A program made the position numbers and the translations under genes. Below, piece after piece: positions 56,344 to 64,000 of a stretch of DNA of 64,000 bases (the stretch's first letter is position 1; each line of letters starts with the position of its first letter). The notes under the pieces were generated by a model, which was not told the DNA's origin, searched no databases, and worked only from the letters and a program-made list of their open reading frames with translations. Source of the DNA: Hysterangium stoloniferum (taxonomy: Eukaryota; Basidiomycota; Agaricomycetes; Hysterangiales; Hysterangiaceae); the NCBI GenBank assembly GCA_015178975.1, contig WHVD01000063.1, forward strand, positions 418,964 through 482,963. Reading direction: 5' to 3'.

Positions 56344-57204
56344 GGAGAAGTATAGGGACGTGCACGTGCATTAATATTGTTGTCACTCGTTTGTAAACAC
56401 CTTCCTTTTGGGCAAAGCGCTGGGATGTTGGTTTGTTATAAGCTTGGCTGATCGCATATATCTGTCTAGATGTATATGTCGGTGTAATTTAAGCTTCATT
56501 CCTGTTGTGGACCCGCTACATCTTTCTGTTGAAAAATGAACCTTCTCCATCTATAATCGTTGTCCTGGCACTCATGACTTTAGCCATCTCTCGCCCGACT
56601 GCGCCGAGCAACAGGCTGGTAGTCCGAATTCGCCGACCTCGTTGTTCTTTTTATCTTCTACTTTATTCCATTCCTTCTATGCTGGAAAGGTTCAGAAATA
56701 TTCCTGGATGTCCGATTATGACTCGTCCTAAAATAAACCTGAAGAATAGTAGCCTACTAGAAAAAGACACACCATTTTTACTGTATATTTAACCTACCGC
56801 ATAGCGCACTAAGCTTCTTCGGATGTTGATTCGGTCTAATCTAAGATGCTTCTAACAGATAATTTCGTTCACTCCGATCTCCACCCTGGTAACATTATGA
56901 TCAAATTCTACAAACCACCATCATGGTGATACCACAAAGTATTGGTGTGACTAAGGAAGAAGCTTGAAGGGATGCTGTCAGTTGTTCTTGTTGGTAATCA
57001 ACCTGACATTCCTAGAATATTATAGAATATCTTGGAACATACTTAACATAGCTTTAGTAATATCTCTGTCATCCCTTCCAGAACCTTCTCCCCCATAGAG
57101 ATATATAATCCCCAGTAGTTTACTCATAGATACAAGCCAGGTTATATTCTAATATCTACTGTGGTCTGCGCAAGTTCCCAATAGTTCTGGGGTAAAGATG
57201 GGCT
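56344..57204. other. Intergenic region, AT-rich
   Basis: No gene. From about 56900 the sequence resembles LTR/leader material of a retroelement, preceding the pol fragment at 57205. Confidence 0.4.
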
Positions 57205-57335
57205 TAAAATTGTGCAGATTGACTGCTTCATAATCATTGGTCCTCTCTTTAAGGTAGATGTCCCATCATCTAGTCATGGTGTTGGGTTTGTCACCCAGGT
57301 GGCCAGGCTGAAAATGAATCACAAGGTTGAACTGG
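57205..57335 (-). pseudogene. Short Gypsy pol fragment (RNase H-integrase link)
   Basis: Minus strand reads IHFQPGHLGDKPNTMTR, stop, WDIYLKERTNDYEAVNLHNF, the counterpart of RFRPGRLGGKPDAMTRRWD in the element at 57693. It is an isolated relic. Confidence 0.75.
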
Positions 57336-57692
57336 TAGGATCCCATCATTTCAGACCCCCACAATCTGTTTTAGGCCCAAAACCCACCATTGACTCACAT
57401 TAGAACCCCTGCCCTAAGTATGTATTACAGCTTGCAGCACCCCTGATAGTTGTTTTGCTATAGTAGTTAACCTTTTTAGTTTTTCATTCCATCTCCATCC
57501 TATTTTGCTCTCCCATCACTGTCACCCTCTTACATGTCTCACTTGCCACCTCAGACCCCTTTTAATAATGTTTAGTATATTAGATTTAGTCTCCCCACCT
57601 TGTCATTGACTTCTGATCTGCTTCACCCTTCACTTCCTTGATCGGCCCTCTGGTCATCCATCTCATCATAGTATAAATCTTCTTCATGTATA

Positions 57693-58413
57693 TGTTACGA
57701 CCGTGTCGCAACCCTATCGGCCCCGAGGTTATCGCCACTTGTCAACGTTTCAAGCCGTCCCCTCGGAAACCATCGGCCCCGAAGCTGACGAATGTTTCGC
57801 GAAGATCAAACTCCATTTACGCCCACGTCAAATAACTCGTATTGTCTGGTCAAACTTTTGATACGTCCCCTTTATTATGTTGATCCGTTCAATCTTATGT
57901 TTCGCATATGTCTATCTATATTTGTAGTCCTCGAACCATTTCCTTTTATCGTAATTCCGCTCTCGGTTATCATCGGCCTCCGAACTAATCATAAACTTCC
58001 CGTTCCTAGTCAAGCTTATTGTTAATACCGTGTTCCGCCCGTCTCCCCATTAGTATTTTCCAGACGCCTGTTACTTGTATATGAACCCGCTGTAATTGTA
58101 GTTACTAGACAATCAGAATATCGACTCAGAATACCCTCATACACCTGTATCAGTCTCATACTAAGACTTCCCCCATCCGCCTTCGCGTGCGCTCGCCCAC
58201 TCCCGGCCCCGACCCCTTGGCCCGACGCTTGACTTGTCCTTCGATTCCGATCGGTATCACGCCGAAAGGTACTCACTAGGACTAGTCTTCGCCCGCCCGA
58301 AATTTAAGGACATCCTGCGGATATTTGCGAGGGCGCAGCCCATAAGCTGAAGCCAAGTCCTTCCGATCGGTCCCTGTCGGCCACCGACATTAGTCAGTTT
58401 CCAGTTCTTAACA
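57693..58413 (+). repeat. 5' LTR of the family-A element
   Basis: 721 bp with TGTTACGACC...TTCTTAACA ends. It contains TATATG at 58078-58083, the predicted RNA start at 58111, and the conserved U5 block (GCAGCCCATAAGCTGAAGCC) near 58336. Confidence 0.95.
58078..58121 (+). promoter_or_regulatory. LTR promoter: TATA box and predicted RNA start
   Basis: TATATG (58078-58083) lies 33 nt before AATCAGAATAT (58111-58121). The latter is complementary to the sequence just after the LTR, as expected if the RNA begins here and primes its own reverse transcription. The family-B LTR shows the same spacing. Confidence 0.65.
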
Positions 58414-58415
58414 GT

Positions 58416-58426
58416 ATATTCTGATT
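58416..58426 (+). promoter_or_regulatory. Predicted self-priming primer-binding site, family A
   Basis: ATATTCTGATT, starting two bases after the LTR, is an exact 11-base complement of AATCAGAATAT at 58111-58121. Same layout as the family-B site at 16272-16282. Confidence 0.78.
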
Positions 58427-58451
58427 TCACACTCGCATTTTCCGTCTAAAC

Positions 58452-59750
58452 ATGCCTCCGAGGAAAAATGCCAAGCCTAGCGGCGAAGCAGAATCTTCCA
58501 CTCTCAAGTCTCCTTTTCTGTATACAGCCCGAGCTACTCAGAAAACTCCGCTACCAGAAACCTCCGAAGAATCTCGCTTTGTGGAGATTACCGGCGATGC
58601 TGAAGAAGTAACTGAAGCAACCGATCCCGAAGCAACTGAGGAGATTAACAATCAACCAGTTTCGGAACACGAACCCGAGGATGGCGACCAACCTCAGGCT
58701 AGTGGCTCCAAGAAGTCTGCAAAGAAGAAACCGGCTCTCGACCCTGAAGAAACATGGGAATTGTTTTCAGGTACACTAGGATCCCTTAATGAATTCCTTA
58801 AAAGCAATATCAAGGAAAAGGAACCTGGGCAAACCCGAGTCAACAAACCCGAGCCATTTACTGGCTCAAACCCGAAGAAATTGCCGACATTCCTTATGCA
58901 ATGTCGATTCAACTTTCGGGACCGCCCGGCTGCATTCGCAACGGATGACCGAAAGGTAAACTTCGCACTCTCATACCTTAAGGATTCCGCAGCAGCCTGG
59001 TTTGAACCCGCATTTTCTGGCCTCACCTCTGAAGACCCCGATTGGCTCCACGATTGGGATGCCTTTGTCGAGGAACTCGAAACCAACTTCGGCCCCTACG
59101 ACCAAACCGGCGATGCCGAAACCGCGCTTTCTAATCTCAAAATGAAAGACACTCAGCGCATCACCGATTATATCGTCCAGTTCAACAACCTCGCCGCGCG
59201 TTGCGACTGGGGCGATTCGGCCCTCCGTTACCAGTTTTACTCCGGCCTTCCGTCTCGCCTCAAAGACGAAGTCTCCAAAGGAGAGACCGGCAAGCCGAAA
59301 ACCCTCCCTCTCATGCGCCTGAAAGCCCAAAACGCAGACGCTCGATACTGGGAACGACGTTCGGAAATCAGTCGCGAAAACCCATCGGACAAAAAATCAT
59401 CGGACAACAAAAATGCCAATAAGTCTGGTAACCAAAACACCAATATAACTGGCAACTCGACTTCCGATAAGAAGTCCGAAAACAAAGGGTCTAACGACAA
59501 AAAAGGCAAGGGCAAACAGTCGAATAAGTCTCAAGACAAAGACAAACCCGACCTAACTGGCAAACTCGGCTCCGATGGCAAGCTCCTCCCACAGGAAAAG
59601 CAACGCCGAATGGACAACAACCTTTGTTTGTTGTGTGCAGATCCCGGACACCGAGTCGCTGCATGCCCAAAAGCCACAAAAGCCCGATCGGCCAACACGG
59701 CCACGACCTCACAACCGGCCAAGCCGGCTGCCGAGTCGAAAAAAGATTAA
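58452..59750 (+). CDS. Gag polyprotein of the family-A Gypsy element
   Basis: Forms the virus-like particle and binds element RNA. 432 residues. An acidic/basic N-terminal 130 residues is followed by the capsid-type domain (FTGSNPKKLPTFLMQCRFNF; VNFALSYLKDSAAAWFEPAF; YDQTGDAETALSNLKMKDTQ; YQFYSGLPSRLKDEVSKGE), a Lys/Ser/Asn-rich linker, and one zinc knuckle CLLCADPGHRVAAC (C-x2-C-x4-H-x4-C, about residues 396-409). The start at 58452 follows the LTR by only 38 bp, typical of Tf1-like elements. The end overlaps pol by 127 bp in another frame. Confidence 0.93.
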   Translation: MPPRKNAKPSGEAESSTLKSPFLYTARATQKTPLPETSEESRFVEITGDAEEVTEATDPEATEEINNQPVSEHEPEDGDQPQASGSKKSAKKKPALDPEETWELFSGTLGSLNEFLKSNIKEKEPGQTRVNKPEPFTGSNPKKLPTFLMQCRFNFRDRPAAFATDDRKVNFALSYLKDSAAAWFEPAFSGLTSEDPDWLHDWDAFVEELETNFGPYDQTGDAETALSNLKMKDTQRITDYIVQFNNLAARCDWGDSALRYQFYSGLPSRLKDEVSKGETGKPKTLPLMRLKAQNADARYWERRSEISRENPSDKKSSDNKNANKSGNQNTNITGNSTSDKKSENKGSNDKKGKGKQSNKSQDKDKPDLTGKLGSDGKLLPQEKQRRMDNNLCLLCADPGHRVAACPKATKARSANTATTSQPAKPAAESKKD

Positions 59751-62700
59751 GCAACTCTCTGGATTCCGTGCGGTTGGAGAGTTGCGTTGAATCTCCTCGC
59801 ACACCGGAAAATTGTCATCTTAACGCATCCGCATTGTATGATCCTAATTCCTTGTTCATAAATCTTACTTCGGAACCTCTCGGGAGTTTCACTTTTCGAG
59901 CTCTCATAGATTCAGGTTCAACCCATTGTTTTATAGATACAAGTTTTTCCAGAAAAAATCAGTTGAAAACCTATGCAATAGATCCGATTCCGCTCCGACT
60001 TTTTGATGGTACCTCAAACTCCGTAATCTCGCAAGCCTGCGAACTCCGACTTCGGTTCCCGTGTGGAACCTTTCAGACAGTTACGTTTTTTGTAACACAG
60101 TTGGACTCGAGCTGCTCCGTGGTTCTAGGACATAACTGGCTCACCCGCTATAATCCGTTGATTGATTGGGTATTGGGCAGTATCCATTTCCGAACCCCGT
60201 CGGCACCCGTTACGACTGTTCCGTTTCCGCCTGTTTCGGCAAATATGGCCTCTACAGCACCTCCGGCCCCCGTGGCAAATCCGAGCTCTCCGCCGCCTGT
60301 CTCTCTAATAAACGCCGCAGCTTTTATGAGAGCCATCAATTTGGACGGCTCCCGAGCATTTACAGTCAATCTTAAAGTTGACGAAGTCACCGGTCGCTTT
60401 GCATCCCCGGTGACCGAACCGATCGCAGATTTAGAAGGTGTTCCTAAAAAATACCATGAATTTGCAGATGTCTTCAGTAAACAAAAAGCCGATCGACTCG
60501 CCCCTCACAGGCCTTACGATTTGAAAATTGATATTGAAGATGGTTCACATCCGCCCCTAGGCCCAGTTTATCCTCTCTCGCAGTCCGAATTATCGGCTAT
60601 CCGAGATTTCTTGGATGAACATTTGGCTATAGGTTTTATCCGACCCTCAAAGTCTCCCTATGGAGCCCCTGTCCTATTCGTTCGGAAAAAAGACGGTTCC
60701 CTTCGACTCTGCGTTGACTTTCGAGGACTAAACGCAATTACTCGAAAAGACAAGTACCCATTACCATTAATCTCCGATTTACTCGACGCCCCTCGGAAGG
60801 CCCGAATTTATACAAAGATAGATCTCAAACACGCCTATCATTTGGTTCGGATCGCCGAAGGCGACGAATGGAAAACGGCTTTTCGCACTCGCTATGGCTC
60901 CTTTGAATGGTTAGTAATGCCTTTCGGCCTCACCAACGCTCCGTCGGTCTTTCAACGTTTTATCAACGATGTCTTTTCCGACCTCCTTGACGTCTTTGTC
61001 ATTGTGTACCTAGACGACATCCTCATCTTCTCCGAAGACCCTACACTTCATGATGAACACGTCCGTGAAGTCCTCCGAAGACTCCGAAAACATGGTCTTT
61101 TTGCGAATGGTAAAAAATGTTCTTTTGATGTCGACACGGTCGAATACTTAGGCTTCATGATGGGACCCGATGGTCTCCGCATGGACGACGCTAAAATTCA
61201 AGTCATTCAAGATTGGCCGGAACCCCGAAAGGTTAAAGATATTCAATCCTTTTTAGGCTTCGCCAATTTTTATCGCCGTTTCATTCACAATTACTCAAAA
61301 ATTACCGTTCCGCTCACTCGTCTTACTCGCAAAGACACCCCGTGGAATTTCTCCGAAGAATGCCGATCGGCATTCCAGGAATTGAAAAGTGCGTTTACAT
61401 CCGCCCCTATCTTGTCGCACTGGAAACCCGACGTTCAACTCATCGTGGAAACTGATGCTTCGGACTATGCGCTTGCCGCGATATTGTCCATTCTGGACAC
61501 CGATGGTGAAGTACACCCAGTAGCTTTTCTGTCTCGCACATTTTCGGCGCCCGAACTCAACTACGACGTTCACGATAAGGAATTACTCGCAATATTTGAA
61601 GCTTTCAAGACATGGCGACATTATTTGGAGGGCTCGGCCCACCCGGTAGATGTTATTACAGACCACAAAAATTTAGTTTACTTTTCAACCACAAAACTTC
61701 TCACCCGTCGACAAGCTCGATGGTCCGAATACCTCTCCGCTTTCAACATGGTAATCCGCTTCCGTCCCGGCCGCCTTGGTGGAAAACCCGACGCTATGAC
61801 TAGACGATGGGACGTCTATCCTAAAGAGGGGAGTAGCGACTACGCCACAGTTAATCCGCATAATTTCAAACCTATGTTTTCATCGGAACAACTGTCCGCA
61901 TCTATCCGAGCCACTTACCTCATTCATCCAGTCTTGCGAAGTGTTATCCTTATGGATACCGAAAAGTTACATCAAGACATGCTATCGGCAATTCCATTAG
62001 ACCCAGTCACCAAAGCACACCTCGATAACCCGTCCGACCCCGATCAGCCCCGATGGTCATTAGACTCACAAGGTTTCATTCGACTTGACAATCGCATTTA
62101 TGTACCGGATTCCGACACCCTTCGGCTGCGAATCCTACAACATAAGCACGACCACCCAATCTCAGGACATTTCGGCCTCAATAAGACCCTCTCACTCATT
62201 AGAAGAGAATATACATGGCCCGGCATCCGAGATTTTGTTAAGCACTATTGTAAATCCTGTACTACGTGTTTACGCTCTAAATCACAGCGACACAAACCAT
62301 ATGGCCTACTCAAACAATTACCGATACCGGAAAAACCCTGGAACTCGATTTCTATGGATTTTATCGAGCACCTACCGGCATCCGAAGGTCACACAGCAAT
62401 CCTAGTTGTTGTGGATCGGCTCTCAAAGCAAAGTATTTTCATTCCAACATATGACACGATAACATCTGTACAGTTAGCTGAATTATTCGTTACCCACGTA
62501 TTTTCCAAGCATGGCGTTCCGTCGCATGTCACATCCGATCGCGGCTCCGAGTTTGTCTCTCACTTCTTTAGGTCACTCGGAAAAGCACTAGACATGAAGT
62601 TACACTTCACTTCGGGCTATCACCCGGAAGGCGATGGACAAACCGAACGCATGAATCAAACCTTGGAGCAATACATCCGTGTCTATTGCAACTATCAACA

Positions 62701-63439
62701 AGACAATTGGAAATCACTACTACCGCTGGCCGAATTCGCATATAACAACGCACCAAATGCCACTACTGGCATTTCGCCTTTCTTCGCAAATAAAGGCTAC
62801 AACCCCAACATCGCAATCCACCCGGAACGCGATCTCGCATCCGCCCGTGCTCAAGACTTTGTTACAAACCTCGACGAGCTACATCAAGAACTTCGTAAAA
62901 CTATCGCAATGGCTCAAGAACGATACCAACGGTCTGCGGATAAAACCGACTTCCACCTCCTGATTTCAAGATCGGAGACCGAGTATTCGTTAAAGCCGAG
63001 TTTTTCCGAACTACTAGACCTTCTAAGAAGCTCTCTGAAAAAATATTTAGGTCCTTTCGAAGTTATAGCACAAGCCGGCACACTTTCATGGACGCTTCGG
63101 CTCCCCGACAACATGTGTGCAGTGCACCCGGTATTTTTTTCATGTATCTATGTTAGAACCTTGTGTTCCTACAATATACCGGATCGCATACAGCCACCAC
63201 CTCCACCCGTGATTATTGATGGGGAACCCGAATTCGAGATATCAGAAATCCTAGACTCAAAAATCGACAATCGCCGACGCTCATGCAAATTACTTTATTT
63301 GGTCAAATGGGCTGGCTATGAAGGTACAGATGAAGAAACTTCATGGATCCTAGCTACAGAGCTCGGTAATGCCTCGGAAATCGTTTTAGGGTTTCACCAA
63401 GCTTATCCGAACAAACCCGGTCCTCTCAATTCCTTATAA
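59624..63439 (+). CDS. Pol polyprotein of the family-A Gypsy element
   Basis: Long frame in the -1 phase relative to gag, so its expression probably needs a -1 shift in the 127-bp overlap; the ATG-less start supports this. Domains: protease (ALIDSGSTHCFID, about 60000), reverse transcriptase with VDFRGLNAITRKDKYPLP, FGLTNAPSVFQRFIND and YLDDILIFSED (active site), RNase H (VETDASDYALAAILS; TDHKNL), integrase HHCC (HPISGHFG to CKSCTTC), core (SMDFIEHLP; HVTSDRGSEF; HPEGDGQTERMNQTLEQY), linker LGPFEVIAQAG and chromodomain (YLVKWAGYEGTDEETSWI, about 63295-63348). Two short stretches near 62940-63045 and 63130-63180 are read in a shifted frame because of pairs of small indels at A- and T-runs. Confidence 0.93.
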   Translation: MFVVCRSRTPSRCMPKSHKSPIGQHGHDLTTGQAGCRVEKRLSNSLDSVRLESCVESPRTPENCHLNASALYDPNSLFINLTSEPLGSFTFRALIDSGSTHCFIDTSFSRKNQLKTYAIDPIPLRLFDGTSNSVISQACELRLRFPCGTFQTVTFFVTQLDSSCSVVLGHNWLTRYNPLIDWVLGSIHFRTPSAPVTTVPFPPVSANMASTAPPAPVANPSSPPPVSLINAAAFMRAINLDGSRAFTVNLKVDEVTGRFASPVTEPIADLEGVPKKYHEFADVFSKQKADRLAPHRPYDLKIDIEDGSHPPLGPVYPLSQSELSAIRDFLDEHLAIGFIRPSKSPYGAPVLFVRKKDGSLRLCVDFRGLNAITRKDKYPLPLISDLLDAPRKARIYTKIDLKHAYHLVRIAEGDEWKTAFRTRYGSFEWLVMPFGLTNAPSVFQRFINDVFSDLLDVFVIVYLDDILIFSEDPTLHDEHVREVLRRLRKHGLFANGKKCSFDVDTVEYLGFMMGPDGLRMDDAKIQVIQDWPEPRKVKDIQSFLGFANFYRRFIHNYSKITVPLTRLTRKDTPWNFSEECRSAFQELKSAFTSAPILSHWKPDVQLIVETDASDYALAAILSILDTDGEVHPVAFLSRTFSAPELNYDVHDKELLAIFEAFKTWRHYLEGSAHPVDVITDHKNLVYFSTTKLLTRRQARWSEYLSAFNMVIRFRPGRLGGKPDAMTRRWDVYPKEGSSDYATVNPHNFKPMFSSEQLSASIRATYLIHPVLRSVILMDTEKLHQDMLSAIPLDPVTKAHLDNPSDPDQPRWSLDSQGFIRLDNRIYVPDSDTLRLRILQHKHDHPISGHFGLNKTLSLIRREYTWPGIRDFVKHYCKSCTTCLRSKSQRHKPYGLLKQLPIPEKPWNSISMDFIEHLPASEGHTAILVVVDRLSKQSIFIPTYDTITSVQLAELFVTHVFSKHGVPSHVTSDRGSEFVSHFFRSLGKALDMKLHFTSGYHPEGDGQTERMNQTLEQYIRVYCNYQQDNWKSLLPLAEFAYNNAPNATTGISPFFANKGYNPNIAIHPERDLASARAQDFVTNLDELHQELRKTIAMAQERYQRSADKTDFHLLISRSETEYSLKPSFSELLDLLRSSLKKYLGPFEVIAQAGTLSWTLRLPDNMCAVHPVFFSCIYVRTLCSYNIPDRIQPPPPPVIIDGEPEFEISEILDSKIDNRRRSCKLLYLVKWAGYEGTDEETSWILATELGNASEIVLGFHQAYPNKPGPLNSL

Positions 63440-63548
63440 GTCTATCACGCGGTACCGACCTTTTTCCGACTATGCCTTATGTTTTCACGCTATGATTTGT
63501 TTGTTTAAAAAGAAAAACCGATATATTTCACTATCTAATTTTCTCCCT

Positions 63549-64000
63549 CTACAACTTCTCCCTCCTCTCCGACCTCCGAACCCACCTCCGCACCGACAGC
63601 CACCGATACCACATCACCGACCTTCTCCGAAACCCCAATTTCATGCCCCCGCAACTCGAGACTTCCAAATACTGCTCAAGTTGACCACCGAGAGACTCGA
63701 TAACACTGGTCTGTTTCTCCAGCCCGACGCCCAAGAGTCGCAATTGCTCAGTTACGAGCCCTTGTTGTCGCAACATCTCATATCGGTACCGGCTCGTCTC
63801 CGAGAAGTAGGTCCGCATGAGGCGGTTTTGCTCTTCTAGAGCATCGGCCTGTCGCTCCTGGAATGAGCCATCGGCCCCCGGAAAAACACACCCAAGCTTC
63901 TGATCAGCGCACTCTTGACAAGTGCGGCCCGACCATTGGTCCGGGGATGACAGGTTCGACCCCGTTTCGTGCACCGATTGCACTTGGGGTCATTTTCGGG
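63549..64000 (-). pseudogene. Antisense ORF of the family-A element, Zn2Cys6-like array broken by one base
   Basis: Convergent with pol, stop 109 bp after the pol stop, running in from the right edge. Its last part (63983-63549) is open and encodes the second half of a cysteine array (TCQECADQKLGC) followed by a coiled coil (ADALEEQNRLMR; SVIESLGGQLEQYLE). The first half of the array (CNRC, then x6, then C, 63982-63950) lies in the next frame. The distance between the halves is 29 nt, one short of the 30 nt needed for C-x2-C-x6-C-x10-C-x2-C-x6-C, the exact spacing of the gene at 11006-12149. So the same gene is present but shifted, or the base is a sequencing error. Upstream exons are outside the window. 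Confidence 0.7.

Larger units (their letters stand above)
57693..64000 (+). mobile_element. Ty3/Gypsy chromovirus (family A), 3' end outside the window
   Basis: 5' LTR 57693-58413, primer site, gag 58452-59750, pol 59624-63439 and a convergent antisense ORF from the right edge to 63549. The left flank is GTATA; the partner duplication is not in the window. Domain order gag, protease, reverse transcriptase, RNase H, integrase, chromodomain defines a chromovirus. Of all elements here this one is best preserved, and it is the likely source family of the solo LTRs at 18924, 22176 and 38838. Small indels at A- and T-runs shift short parts of pol out of frame. Confidence 0.95.

Noticed and set aside
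1-64000. CRISPR arrays, rRNA genes, bacterial-type operons or ribosome-binding sites
   Set aside because: None seen; the intron-rich genes and element types are eukaryotic.

Overview
The window looks like nuclear DNA of a basidiomycete fungus, probably an agaricomycete. Genes are split by many short introns (about 47-76 nt, GT-AG), and families typical of this group occur: DUF6593, a DUF6534-like membrane protein, RimJ/RimL-type GNATs, and Ty3/Gypsy chromoviruses with a C-terminal chromodomain. The species cannot be fixed from sequence alone; a Rhizoctonia/Ceratobasidium-type genome is only a guess.

Layout. Bases 1-26260 are a transposon nest. They hold decayed Gypsy, Copia and Tc1/mariner pieces, a complete 6555-bp Gypsy element on the minus strand (10274-16828, 5-bp target duplication ATAGG), several solo LTRs with perfect 5-bp duplications, a Tc1 transposase with one stop codon, and a larger mariner-type element with matching inverted ends that carries two later LTR insertions. 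Bases 26500-56350 are a gene island: a fructosamine-kinase-like gene, an MFS exporter, a cytochrome P450, two duplicated acetyltransferase genes, sorting nexin SNX4/Atg24, a DUF6534-like membrane protein, REV7, a tail-anchored acidic protein, a small Ala/Gln-rich protein, a DUF6593 protein and a secreted Ser/Pro/Thr-rich surface protein. Between the two acetyltransferases lies a three-level nested insertion: foldback element, then miniature LTR element, then solo LTR. From 57693 to the right edge is a second Gypsy element on the plus strand with 5' LTR, gag and pol; its 3' LTR is outside the window.

How parts work together. SNX4 (endosomal recycling/autophagy), REV7 (translesion synthesis/HORMA) and the transporter, P450 and GNAT cluster are ordinary host functions; no pathway links them all. 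The duplicated P450-GNAT block suggests local tandem duplication, in which the second P450 was almost entirely lost.

Most notable. Both Gypsy families carry, between the end of pol and the 3' LTR, a gene on the opposite strand that converges on pol. In the 10274-16828 element it is a three-exon, 348-codon reading frame (stop included) encoding a coiled coil followed by a cysteine array with exact Zn2Cys6 spacing. In the 57693 element the same array is present with identical spacing but split by one missing base. Both families also show a Tf1-like self-priming signal: 11 bases placed 2 nt after the 5' LTR are complementary to the predicted mRNA start, which lies about 33 nt downstream of a TATA box. 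A second unusual object is the 413-bp miniature LTR element whose LTRs each contain a tRNA-like Pol III promoter and a T4 terminator.
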